The notes under the pieces were generated by a model. The model searched no databases. It was not told the origin of the DNA and was given only the letters and a program-made list of their open reading frames with translations. Position numbers and translations under genes: made by a program. Below, one piece after another: positions 21,858 to 30,278 of a DNA stretch of 64,000 nucleotides. The first letter of the stretch is position 1. Every line of letters begins with the position of its first letter. Origin of the DNA: Pseudomonadota bacterium (GTDB lineage Bacteria; Myxococcota_A; UBA796; GCA-2862545); assembly GCA_947505245.1 (NCBI GenBank), contig CANNIZ010000008.1, positions 1 to 64,000 of the forward strand. The letters run 5' to 3'.

Positions 21858-24518
21858 ATGGCCTCCAACCACGTCGCGAAGCTCGCGCTCACCCCGCACG
21901 GACGGCTCGTCCAGGACGCTCTGAGCGACAGCCCGCCTGACGTTGAACTCGCCCAGGCGCTCGAGTCCGACGACGCCGGCACGTTGCTGGACCTCGCGGC
22001 CCGTCACCCGGACGAGCCGATGCACGGCGCCCTCGGGTGGTTTCGCGACCTTGCGCGGACGCTGCTCGCGTCGGCCGCGGCGTCGCCGACCGGTGCTTTG
22101 CCGACGCCGCCGGCCCCGCGCGATCTGGCGCTGCGGGTGGAGGCGGCACCCCCGTTCACGGGGCGCGAGTACCTCGACGAGGTCGTCGCGAACGCGACCT
22201 GGCTCCGGTTCGGAGGGCGGCTCGCCGAGATCGTCGCGGAGTCCGGCGGCTCGCTGGAGGCGTGGCTGACGGCGCGACATGCGTCGTGGTGCGTGGTGGG
22301 CCGCGTGTGTTTTCACCTCGCCGAGAACAAGGCCGATCCCGCCCGTCCGTTCGCGTTCCTGGCCACGTACACGACGGGCCTCGGCGCGGGAGGCAAGGCA
22401 CAACACCGGCCGCTCGGTCAGGCGCTGAGCGAGAACGCTGCGAGCAAGGACAAGGCGGGCCTGCTGCGGCTGCTGTTGCCGGTGACGCGGGCGGCCGAGA
22501 AGAGCGCGGTGATCAAGGTGCTGGTGGAGTCGCAGGCGGTGTTTCGACCACAAGCCTGGACAGCCGCCCAGGCCCACGCGTTCCTCCGCGACGTGCCTGC
22601 GCTCGAGTCGTCCGGCGTCACGGTGCGCGTACCGGACTGGTGGCGCCCGTCGTCCCCGCCGCGCGTGAACGTGCAGGTGACGCTCGGCGGCACGGGCTCC
22701 GGAGCTCTCGGTGCGAGCGGGCTGCTCGCGTTCGACGTCGGGCTCGCGATCGACGGCGCCCCGCTCACGGCGGCCGAGCTCGCGGCGCTGCGCGCGTCGA
22801 CAGACGGCCTCGTCGCGCTGCGGGGGCGCTGGGTCGAGGTGGATCGCCAGAAGCTCGACGAGGTGCTGGCCGCGTGGCGCGAGGCGGCGGCGGCCGCGAA
22901 GGACGGCGTCCCGTTCCACCAGGCGATGCGCCTGCTCGCGGGCGTCGAGCGCCCCGCTGGCACGGGAGCTGACGAGGACGAGGACGAGCTCGGGTGGTCC
23001 CGCGTGGCGCCCGGCGCCGAGCTCGCGAAGGTGCTCGAACGGCTTCGCGCACCGGGCAGAGCGGGGACGCTGCCCGGCTCGTCGCTCGTCGCGACGTTGC
23101 GGCCGTACCAGGAGGAGGGGGTTCGATGGCTCGGGCTCGCGAACGAGCTCGGGCTTGGCGTGTGCCTCGCCGATGACATGGGGCTCGGCAAGACGATCCA
23201 GGTGTTGGCGCTGCTGCTCGTGCTCAAGACCCGCAGCGAGGAGCCTCGCAGGCACCTCCTGGTCGCGCCGGCCTCGCTGCTCGGGAACTGGGTCGCGGAG
23301 GCTGCTCGCTTCGCGCCATCGCTTTCGGTCGGCGTCGCGCACGCGTCGGGTGACGGCGTTGCCGAGGCCGACACCCGGCACGCCGAGCTCGTGATCACGA
23401 CGTACGGCACGCTCGCGCGCACCGCGTGGCTGCGAAAGGCCCGCTGGGACACGCTCGTGCTCGACGAGGCGCAGGCGATCAAGAACCCCGGCGCCCAGCA
23501 GACCAAGGTGGTGAAGGCGGTGGCGGCGCGGACGCGCGTGGCGCTCACCGGCACACCCGTCGAGAACCGCGCCGGCGACCTGTGGAGCCTGTTCGACTTC
23601 CTCCAGCCCGGCCTGCTCGGCAGCGCCGCCGAGTTCCGACACCTCGCGAACGACGCCGAAGAGCGCGCCAACGGCTGGGCTCCCGTGCGGCGGCTCGTGG
23701 CCCCGTACATCCTGCGCCGCCTCAAGACCGATCGCGCCGTCGCCCCCGATCTGCCGGAGAAGACCGAGCTCATCGCCGGGTGCGGCCTCACGCGCGAGCA
23801 GGCCTCGCTGTACCAGAAGGCCGTCGACGACCTCAAAGCGCGGCTCGAGGCCACCGAGGGGATCGCGCGGCGCGGCGCGGTCCTGCAGTCGCTGATGCGC
23901 CTCAAACAGATCACCAACCACCCGTCGCACTGGCTCGGCGACGGCGGGTGGGAGGTGGAGCGCAGCGGGAAGCTCCAGCGCCTCATCGAGCTCGTGGAGC
24001 CGATCGCCGCGCGGCAGGAGAAGGTGCTGGTGTTCAGCCAGTTCAAGGAGGCCGTCGAGCCGCTCGCGCGCGTGCTCGCCGGCTGCTTCGGTCGCCCCGG
24101 CCTGGTGCTGCACGGCGAGACCGCGATCGGCAAGCGCCAGGAGCTCGTCCGGCGGTTCCAGTCCGACGACGCGCTACCGTTCCTCGCCCTGTCGCTGAAG
24201 GCCGGTGGCACCGGGCTCAACCTCACCGCCGCGACCCACGTGGTGCACTTCGATCGGTGGTGGAACCCGGCCGTCGAGGACCAGGCGACCGATCGCGCGT
24301 TCCGCATCGGCCAGCAGCGAGCGGTGTTCGTTCACAAGATGGTCTGCCGCGGTACCCTCGAGGAGAAGGTGGATCAGCTGATCAACGACAAGCGTCGCCT
24401 CGCGTCAGACCTGCTCGGGGCCGCAAAAGGTGAGGAGGTGCGCCTCACCGAGCTGTCCGACGAGGCGCTGCTCGCGACGGTGGCTCTCGACCTTTCTCGC
24501 GCGCGCCTGGACGCTTAG
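21858..24518 (+). CDS. SNF2-family helicase with DUF3670 domain, 886 aa
   Basis: Bacterial SWI2/SNF2 ATPase. The N-terminal 420 residues are the family-specific region, including a DUF3670-like part (VRVPDWWRPSSPPRVNVQVT). The motor follows: motif I DDMGLGKT with Lys445, motif II DEAQ at 536-539, motif III LTGTPVEN, and in lobe 2 VFSQFKEA, GGTGLNLT, HFDRWWNPAVEDQATDRAFR and IGQQR. All motor residues are present. Such proteins remodel protein-DNA complexes or translocate on double-stranded DNA; they are common in bacteria next to SWIM zinc-finger genes, as here, and their physiological role is mostly unknown. The SWIM gene starts eight bases after the stop, behind AGGAGG, so the two are surely one unit. 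Confidence 0.9.
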   Translation: MASNHVAKLALTPHGRLVQDALSDSPPDVELAQALESDDAGTLLDLAARHPDEPMHGALGWFRDLARTLLASAAASPTGALPTPPAPRDLALRVEAAPPFTGREYLDEVVANATWLRFGGRLAEIVAESGGSLEAWLTARHASWCVVGRVCFHLAENKADPARPFAFLATYTTGLGAGGKAQHRPLGQALSENAASKDKAGLLRLLLPVTRAAEKSAVIKVLVESQAVFRPQAWTAAQAHAFLRDVPALESSGVTVRVPDWWRPSSPPRVNVQVTLGGTGSGALGASGLLAFDVGLAIDGAPLTAAELAALRASTDGLVALRGRWVEVDRQKLDEVLAAWREAAAAAKDGVPFHQAMRLLAGVERPAGTGADEDEDELGWSRVAPGAELAKVLERLRAPGRAGTLPGSSLVATLRPYQEEGVRWLGLANELGLGVCLADDMGLGKTIQVLALLLVLKTRSEEPRRHLLVAPASLLGNWVAEAARFAPSLSVGVAHASGDGVAEADTRHAELVITTYGTLARTAWLRKARWDTLVLDEAQAIKNPGAQQTKVVKAVAARTRVALTGTPVENRAGDLWSLFDFLQPGLLGSAAEFRHLANDAEERANGWAPVRRLVAPYILRRLKTDRAVAPDLPEKTELIAGCGLTREQASLYQKAVDDLKARLEATEGIARRGAVLQSLMRLKQITNHPSHWLGDGGWEVERSGKLQRLIELVEPIAARQEKVLVFSQFKEAVEPLARVLAGCFGRPGLVLHGETAIGKRQELVRRFQSDDALPFLALSLKAGGTGLNLTAATHVVHFDRWWNPAVEDQATDRAFRIGQQRAVFVHKMVCRGTLEEKVDQLINDKRRLASDLLGAAKGEEVRLTELSDEALLATVALDLSRARLDA

Positions 24519-24526
24519 GAGGACCC

Positions 24527-25471
24527 ATGTACGGCTACCGTTGGAAGGCCCACGTCCCCGTCGCGCAACGCCGCACAAGCGCCGAAAAGCTCGCTGTGGA
24601 CGCGCTGAAGCGCGGCAAGGTGTTGAGTCCGGTCCGCATCGTCGGCCGCGTGATCGCGACGTCATTCTGGGGCCGGGCGTGGTGCGACAACCTCGAGTCG
24701 TACGCGGACTTCGACAATCGACTCCCGCGTGGGCGCACCTACGCGCGCAACGGCTCGGTGATCGATCTCCAGATCGGGCCAGGGCGCGTCGACGCCAAGG
24801 TGCAGGGCTCCTCGACGTACACGACGACGGTCACGGTGAATCCGCTGGACGCGGGCCGATGGCGGTCGCTCGTCGCGGCCCACGCGTCCCAGGTGGCGTC
24901 GGTCGTCGATCTGCTGCAGGGGGAGCTCCCGAAGTCGCTCCTGGCGGCCCTGGCGGACCGGTCGAGCCACCTGTTCCCGGAGCCGGCCGAGCTCGCGTTT
25001 TCGTGCAGCTGCCCGGACTGGGCGACGATGTGCAAACACGTCGCCGCTGTGCTCTACGGTGTGGGGAATCGGCTCGACGCGCAGCCCGAGCTGTTCTTTC
25101 ACCTGCGCGGCGTCGACGTGGCGGACCTTGCGGCGTCGGGGGCGATGGTGGACTTCGTGGCTTGCGACGATGACGGGCTCGGAGGCGCCGATCTCGGGGC
25201 GATGTTCGGGATCGACCTCGACGACGTGCCTGTGGCCGCGAAACCAGCTGCCGCGAAGAAGTCCGCCGCGAAGAAGTCCGCCGTCGCGAAGAAACCTGCC
25301 GTGGCGAAGAAGGCCGTCCTGATGACCGCCGCCGAGCTGGACGAGGTGCAAATCGACAAGGTGATTCGCGGGTACTGGACGGAGTCAGGCTTGTTGATTG
25401 CGCGCCCTCGAAGCCGTTTCGAGGTCACTGCCAAGGCCTTGAAGATCATCGCGGACCTGCGAAACAGCTGA
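24527..25471 (+). CDS. SWIM zinc-finger protein, partner of SNF2 helicase, 314 aa
   Basis: The SWIM motif is complete: Cys160-x-Cys162 and Cys169-x-His171 in CSCPDWATMCKHVAAVLY. The N-terminal 140 residues match the conserved part of SNF2-linked SWIM proteins (SFWGRAWCDNLE, RGRTYARNG). Residues 240-265 are a lysine/alanine-rich tail of repeated AAKKSA and AKKPAV units, like histone H1 tails, likely to bind DNA without sequence preference. A final 50-residue domain (VIRGYWTESGLLIARPRSRF) closes the protein. The pair with the helicase suggests a DNA-bound remodelling complex in which this subunit provides DNA or protein contacts. Confidence 0.88.
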   Translation: MYGYRWKAHVPVAQRRTSAEKLAVDALKRGKVLSPVRIVGRVIATSFWGRAWCDNLESYADFDNRLPRGRTYARNGSVIDLQIGPGRVDAKVQGSSTYTTTVTVNPLDAGRWRSLVAAHASQVASVVDLLQGELPKSLLAALADRSSHLFPEPAELAFSCSCPDWATMCKHVAAVLYGVGNRLDAQPELFFHLRGVDVADLAASGAMVDFVACDDDGLGGADLGAMFGIDLDDVPVAAKPAAAKKSAAKKSAVAKKPAVAKKAVLMTAAELDEVQIDKVIRGYWTESGLLIARPRSRFEVTAKALKIIADLRNS

Positions 25472-25583
25472 CGTGAAGTCACGCGGAGCTTGCCGAGATG
25501 CTCGGCGGGCCGCCGTCGAGTACGGTGTTGAACCTGTTCGTGGTGCCGGAGCTGTTCCAGCGGTTCGGCGTGGTGGTGGGCCG

Positions 25584-26315
25584 ATGATCGCTGTGTCCTG
25601 GCTGGTGTCCGCGGCGCTCGCTGCCGCCGAGGCCGCAGTGGTGACGGCGGAAGGTGAGCGGAGGGCAGCGACCGGCCTTCGCAACGCTCCGACGCTCGAG
25701 TTGCGCCTCGGCTTCGGCCTGGCACAGCACGAGGTGTCGCTCGCGCAGCCGGTGTCGTTGTCGGGGGAGGGCCTCGCTGCGGCGCGAGCGGCGGATGCCG
25801 AGCTTCGCGCCGCAGAAAGTGACCGCGATCGACGTCGGCTCGAGGTCGCGGCGAACGCCCGTCAGCTCGTGATCCAGGCCATCGCTGCGACTGCTCAGGT
25901 CGAGCGGGCCGACGAGGTGCTGCGGCTCGCGTCGGCGCTGCGAGACGCGGCAGAGCGCAGACTCTTCAGTGGGGACGCTCCCGTGCTCCAAGCGCACCTC
26001 GCGCGGCTGGAGGAGGCCGCCGCCGCCGCGGACGTCGTGCAGGCGCACCGCGAAGCGCTGGCTTCGCGGGAGGCGCTCGCTGCGACCACTGGCCTCGGCG
26101 CGGATGTCGAGCTGCCGGACGACCCGATGACCGCGGTCCCCAGGGGCTCGGACGCCGGCACGCGCTCCGATCGGGAGGCCGCCACCGCGCGCGTCGAAGC
26201 AGCCGACTCGGCGCTCCGACGGGAGCGTGCCGCTGCGCTGCGGCCGGTGGACGTCGGAGCGTGGGCCCAGGTGCAGGGCGGGGCGTGGCCTACGTTGCTA
26301 CCCAACGTGCCATGA
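25584..26315 (+). CDS. TolC-like outer-membrane efflux protein, half length, 243 aa
   Basis: The start is ATG 25584 with a signal-like N-terminus (MIAVSWLVSAALAAAEA). Residues 35-190 have the coiled-coil helices of outer-membrane factors (AARAADAELRAAESDRDRRR, QAHLARLEEAAAAADVV). A normal TolC/CusC is 420-490 residues with two such repeats; this one stops after one, at ATGA shared with the next gene, and ends on a strand-like segment (VDVGAWAQVQGG). Either the gene has lost its second half or it is a genuine one-repeat form that would need six copies instead of three for a barrel. The coupled partner is a DMT-type transporter with a metal-binding tail. Confidence 0.65.
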   Translation: MIAVSWLVSAALAAAEAAVVTAEGERRAATGLRNAPTLELRLGFGLAQHEVSLAQPVSLSGEGLAAARAADAELRAAESDRDRRRLEVAANARQLVIQAIAATAQVERADEVLRLASALRDAAERRLFSGDAPVLQAHLARLEEAAAAADVVQAHREALASREALAATTGLGADVELPDDPMTAVPRGSDAGTRSDREAATARVEAADSALRRERAAALRPVDVGAWAQVQGGAWPTLLPNVP

Positions 26316-27349
26316 CCCCGATCGCCCGCGGTGTACTGCTCGCCGTCGCTGCTGCGGCCTCGTTCGGCGCGACCACGCCCATCGTGCAGCGGCTCGCCGA
26401 AGGCTCTGGACCTGCCGCCACCGCGGCCCTGTTGTACGCAGGCGCGGCGGGGTTCGCGCTCCTACCACACCGGCGCGAGGCCGAGGTGCGCCTCGATCGC
26501 ACGTGGTGGCCCCGCGTGCTCGGGGTGGGCCTTTCTGGCGCGTTCGTAGCGCCCATCGCGCTCGCGGCGGGGCTCGCGCGTACCCACGGCACCACGGCGT
26601 CGCTGCTGCTCAACCTCGAGGCCGTGTTCACCGTGATCCTCGGCGCGGTGTTCTGGCACGAGCCGGTCGGTCGGCGGGTCGCGCTTGCGGTCGCGGTAAT
26701 CGCGTGCGGTGGCGCGCTCGTCGGGCTCGAACAGGGCGGTGACGGCGGCACGACCTGGCTCGGCCCGCTGCTGATCGCGGTCGCGACGCTCGCATGGGCG
26801 ACGGACAACGCGCTCTCGCGGACGCTGTCCGACCTCGACCCGGGCGACGTCGTCGCCGCCAAAGGGACGGTCGGGGTCGTCGCGTCGCTGGTCGTCGCGG
26901 CGCTCACCGGCGCCGTCTGGCCAAGGCTCCCGTCCGCGCTCGGCATCGTCGTCTGCGGGGCCCTCGGCTTCGGCGCGAGCCTGCGTTTGTACCTGCGTGC
27001 CCAGCGCGTACTCGGCTCGGCGCGCACGGGCTCGGTGTTCGCGGTGGCACCGTTCCTCGGAGCGCTCGTCGCCGTGTTGCTCGGCGCTCCGATCGGCGGC
27101 TGGTTCACGCTCGCGGGCGGCGTCGCGATGGGCGTCGGCGTGTGGCTGCACCTCGGGGAGGACCACGACCACGAGCACGTCCACGAGGTGCTCGAACACG
27201 AACATCCGCACCGGCACGACGACGGGCACCACGACGACCACACCCACGAGTCGCCCGTGATCGGCGAGCACTCGCACGCCCACACCCACGGCGCTCGCAC
27301 CCACGGACACGCGCATGGCGAGGACCTGCACCACCGTCACCACGGGTGA
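26312..27349 (+). CDS. EamA/DMT-family transporter with His-rich C-terminus, 345 aa
   Basis: About ten hydrophobic helices in two EamA-type halves (residues 1-140 and 145-285), with the usual motifs such as LLNLEAVFTVILGAVFWHE in the first half and GSVFAVAPFLGALVAVLLG in the second. The last 65 residues are cytoplasmic or periplasmic and hold more than 20 His with Asp/Glu (HEHPHRHDDGHHDDHTHE and HSHAHTHGARTHGHAHGE), a typical metal-sensing or metal-chelating tail as in cation transporters. The substrate is therefore probably a metal ion or metal complex, although DMT proteins mostly move small organic molecules. ATG 26312 overlaps the TolC-like gene by four bases; the longer upstream frame is a shadow. 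Confidence 0.8.
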   Translation: MTPIARGVLLAVAAAASFGATTPIVQRLAEGSGPAATAALLYAGAAGFALLPHRREAEVRLDRTWWPRVLGVGLSGAFVAPIALAAGLARTHGTTASLLLNLEAVFTVILGAVFWHEPVGRRVALAVAVIACGGALVGLEQGGDGGTTWLGPLLIAVATLAWATDNALSRTLSDLDPGDVVAAKGTVGVVASLVVAALTGAVWPRLPSALGIVVCGALGFGASLRLYLRAQRVLGSARTGSVFAVAPFLGALVAVLLGAPIGGWFTLAGGVAMGVGVWLHLGEDHDHEHVHEVLEHEHPHRHDDGHHDDHTHESPVIGEHSHAHTHGARTHGHAHGEDLHHRHHG

Positions 27350-27443
27350 CAGGGCGGGGCTCTTGAACGCGTCCGGCGGTTGACGGGCTTCCCATTTCCG
27401 AACGTGAGGTACCGTACTGCGATCCTGTCCCGCCGAGGTTCCG

Positions 27444-28436
27444 ATGACCCGCTGGCCGCTTACGTGCTTCCTCGTCGTGCCCCTGCTCGTCGGTTGCACA
27501 CCCGCAGACGACACCGATGTCGCGGTCGTCGATCCATGTGCAGACGCCGCGTCTTGCGTCGACGAGGCTCGCTACACCGAGCTCATCACCGCGCTGGCCG
27601 TGCCTCGTTACCCCGGCTCGCCCGGGTGGTCGGCGGCGCAGGACCTCTGCGCGACGACGTTCGCGGACGCCGGGTTCGAGGTCGAGCGCTACGACTACGG
27701 CACCGGCGTCAACGTGATCGGCCGCAAGCCGGGGGCCGACGCCTCAGCGGAGATCGTGCTCCTGTCGGCTCACTACGACAGCGTCGCGGACTGCACCGGG
27801 GCCGACGACAATGCCTCGGGGGTCGCAGGGGTGCTCGTCGCTGCCGAGGCGCTCGCGTCGTCGTCCGGCCCCCGCGAGCTGCAGGTGGCCTGCTGGGACG
27901 AGGAAGAAGACGGCCTCATCGGGTCGCTGAGGTATGCCGATCGGCTCGCCGACGAGGGGCGCGTGGTCGCGCTGTCGGAGGTGTTCGAGATGATCGGCTA
28001 CCGGAGCAGCGAACCGGACAGTCAGTCGATGCCGAACGGCTTCGACCTCGTGTTCCCCGACGCGGTGGCGGCGATCGAGGCCAACGCGTGGCGCGGCGAC
28101 TTCATCCTGCTCGCCGCCGATGAGCGCGCCTCCGAAGCGGTCGCCGCGTTCGCCGCGCGCGGCGTCGTGGATGGGTTGCCGGACATCGCCCTGTCGCTGA
28201 CGGCCGCCCAGAGCATCTCGCCGCTGTACTCCACGTTGCAGCGGTCGGACCACGCGAGCTTCTGGTACCACGGCTGGCCGGCGGTGATGATCAACGACAC
28301 CGCCGAGTACCGGAACGGGGCGTACCACTGCTCGGAAGAGGAAGATTCCCTCGACCGGCTCGACCTTGGGTTCGCGACGCGCGTGGTGCGCGGCGCGGTC
28401 GCAGCGGCGCAGGGCGCGGCTACGACGGATCGCTGA
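27444..28436 (+). CDS. Secreted M28-family metallopeptidase lipoprotein, 330 aa
   Basis: A lipoprotein signal ends in lipobox LVGC. The M28 zinc ligands are all found: His110 and Asp112 in SAHYDS, the bridging Asp in GADDNASG (residues 120-127), the catalytic Glu-Glu in WDEEEDG (152-156), an Asp in the following region and His270 in SDHASFW. The family contains aminopeptidases and related exopeptidases; this one probably trims peptides at the cell surface. The start ATG 27444 follows GAGG. The last 17 bases overlap the end of the serpin gene on the opposite strand, so the two are convergent. Confidence 0.88.
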   Translation: MTRWPLTCFLVVPLLVGCTPADDTDVAVVDPCADAASCVDEARYTELITALAVPRYPGSPGWSAAQDLCATTFADAGFEVERYDYGTGVNVIGRKPGADASAEIVLLSAHYDSVADCTGADDNASGVAGVLVAAEALASSSGPRELQVACWDEEEDGLIGSLRYADRLADEGRVVALSEVFEMIGYRSSEPDSQSMPNGFDLVFPDAVAAIEANAWRGDFILLAADERASEAVAAFAARGVVDGLPDIALSLTAAQSISPLYSTLQRSDHASFWYHGWPAVMINDTAEYRNGAYHCSEEEDSLDRLDLGFATRVVRGAVAAAQGAATTDR

Positions 28437-29670
28437 CGCGGCCGACGAACAGGATCGCGCCGGTCAGATCGTCCTGGATCACCATCAGGAACGGGTGATC
28501 CGCGAAGATCGGCTCGGGCGCCGAGTCGGTGCCCACGACGACGCCCGTGGCGGCGGCGGCTTCGGTGCCTGCTTCGTCGACCTTCACGAACGCCTGGTGG
28601 AACACGCCGCTGATGCGCAGTTGCTCGGGGCCGGCGGACATCCCCGTGAAGTCCGATCCGTCGCTGAACGCGGTCGGCATGCCGAGGTCGGACAACGTGG
28701 GCCCGAGGTCGACCTTGTACGACATCTCGATCTTTGGCATGCCGATGTAGGCGTCGGAAGGTCCGAAGCCGCTCGTCCACGTCGCCCAGGTCGCGGCGTC
28801 CAGCTGGCCCGCGACGGCGGCGAGACCGTCCTGTTCGTACGGGATCACGAGGATCATCGATACCTCGTCGTCCTGGTACGGCAGGCGCAGCAGCGTCGCG
28901 TCGCTCGTGCGGGCGACCTCGATCCCGGAGTCCTCGACGTCTTCGAGGGCCATCGTCATCATCGGGACGGTGATCGTGGAGCCGTCCCCGCGGGTGAACG
29001 TGCCGTCCCGTGTGTCTTCGGGGTCGAACGCGGTCGCCCAATCGCCGAGGAAGTAGATCGCGTTCGCGAGGATCAAGCGCGTGTCCGACGTGACGCTCCC
29101 TTCGGGCAGCAGGTCGACGATCTTGTTGTTGGTGGTGGCCTCGACCCAGTCGTTCACGGCGGTGCGGCCGCCTTCGGGGTCGGACACGAAGTCCCAGGGT
29201 TCGAGCGGGGCTCCGTAGTCGTCGGCGCACACGGCCAGGAACGGGGCTTCCCAGGCATAGTCGGCCTGGCCGTACAGCTTGTTCGCGATGTTCAGCGTGT
29301 ACCCGCGACCGAGGTCGCCGTTGAGGTCGCGGGTGAGCGCGCCCAACGCGGTGTGCCAGGCCGCTTCGTCGCCCTCGGAGTGCAGGACGGAGCGCATCTC
29401 CGTCTCGGTGGTGCCGTTCGCGCCGGCCATCGTCATGCCGAGCGCCGAGGTGATGCTGAACGGCGAAAAGAACAGGTTCCCGTCGTCGATCGCGGCGAGG
29501 TTCGCGTACGTGTCCCAGGTGAAGTCGTTGTGGCCGCTGACCACGACACCGGTGTCGCCCTCGGCGGACGTGACCACGCGGGCGACCCGGTTCGGATCGA
29601 TCGGGTCGTCGTGCGAAGGCGGGCATCCCATCAGCATTGTGGCGAGGAACATCAACGAGTGGCGCGGCAT
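28420..29670 (-). CDS. Bacterial serpin, lipoprotein, predicted P1 Asp, 416 aa
   Basis: A lipoprotein signal peptide with lipobox LMGC, then a complete serpin fold of normal length: NLFFSPFSITSALGMTMAGA near the start, LANAIYFLGDWATAFDP, and the C-terminal DHPFLMVIQD and ILFVGRV. The hinge of the reactive centre loop reads DEAGTEAAAAT, the small-residue pattern of inhibitory serpins. Counting from the P17 Glu and from the downstream Pro-Phe to the same positions in alpha-1-antitrypsin gives no gap in either direction and puts Asp382 at P1 and Ser383 at P1'. That would target an Asp-specific protease. GGAGG lies five bases before ATG 29670. It is likely surface-exposed and may protect the cell from foreign or own proteases. 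Confidence 0.88.
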   Translation of the reverse strand: MPRHSLMFLATMLMGCPPSHDDPIDPNRVARVVTSAEGDTGVVVSGHNDFTWDTYANLAAIDDGNLFFSPFSITSALGMTMAGANGTTETEMRSVLHSEGDEAAWHTALGALTRDLNGDLGRGYTLNIANKLYGQADYAWEAPFLAVCADDYGAPLEPWDFVSDPEGGRTAVNDWVEATTNNKIVDLLPEGSVTSDTRLILANAIYFLGDWATAFDPEDTRDGTFTRGDGSTITVPMMTMALEDVEDSGIEVARTSDATLLRLPYQDDEVSMILVIPYEQDGLAAVAGQLDAATWATWTSGFGPSDAYIGMPKIEMSYKVDLGPTLSDLGMPTAFSDGSDFTGMSAGPEQLRISGVFHQAFVKVDEAGTEAAAATGVVVGTDSAPEPIFADHPFLMVIQDDLTGAILFVGRVSDPS

Positions 29671-29726
29671 GGTGACCTCCGAGATTGCTGGGACTGGATG
29701 CCAGATCCGTGCCAGCCCGGGCCCGG

Positions 29727-30197
29727 TCAGTCGGTGACGACGAGGCGCAGGCTGTTGATCGTGGTCGACGGGCCGGCGGTGAACGTGCCCGTGACGTCCA
29801 CGGGGGTTCCGGTGGGTTGGCCTGGGATTTCGAACAGGTAGATCGTGCCCTTGGCCGACCCGCTGCCGTTCACGTTGGTCTCGAACGAGTTGAGCGTTAC
29901 GCGGCCTGAACCGCCGACGATCGGCGAGCCGTCGGACGTGAAGTCGAGCGTCCAGGTGCCGGCGGACGCGCCGCTCGTGGCGGCGTCGACGTTGCCGGTG
30001 ACCTTCCAGTCGCCGTTCAGCGTGAGGTCGTAGTCGAGCCAGACCTGGTGCGGAAGGTTCGTGGCGGGGGTGTAGCTGAGGGAAAACGGCGCAGCGTTGG
30101 TCGCGGTCGTGAATCCAACCTCCTTTCCGTAGCCCATGAGTCCGCCGCAACCGAGCATCGCAGCGACCAGAACGAGAGTTGTCGTGTAGCGGTTCAT
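29727..30197 (-). CDS. Putative lipoprotein, 156 aa
   Basis: Signal peptide MNRYTTTLVLVAAMLGCGG with lipobox MLGC. The mature part is beta-strand-rich with many Thr, Ser, Gly and Val (GTWTLDF, KGTIYLFEIPG, TFTAGPST), like an immunoglobulin-like or lipocalin-like barrel. GGAGG lies five bases before ATG 30197. It stands 56 bases upstream of the serpin gene on the same strand and may be in the same operon. No family recognised. Confidence 0.65.
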   Translation of the reverse strand: MNRYTTTLVLVAAMLGCGGLMGYGKEVGFTTATNAAPFSLSYTPATNLPHQVWLDYDLTLNGDWKVTGNVDAATSGASAGTWTLDFTSDGSPIVGGSGRVTLNSFETNVNGSGSAKGTIYLFEIPGQPTGTPVDVTGTFTAGPSTTINSLRLVVTD

Positions 30198-30264
30198 GGA
30201 GACCTCCGCGCGAACGGTACATCGGGCGCGCCCGGAGCGCTCGCGGCTGGTAGGCTGCGCCCCC

Positions 30265-30270
30265 GGAGGG
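30265..30270 (+). promoter_or_regulatory. Ribosome binding site of the megasynthase gene
   Basis: GGAGGG eight bases before ATG 30279, the reason for choosing this start although the frame is open from about 30048. Confidence 0.6.
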
Positions 30271-30278
30271 GTGTGTAC

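Noticed and set aside
21846..24113. 755-residue open frame on the minus strand opposite the SNF2 helicase gene
   Set aside because: Composition is low complexity (Arg/Glu/Leu/Ala), no homology pattern, and the plus-strand frame has all SNF2 motifs.
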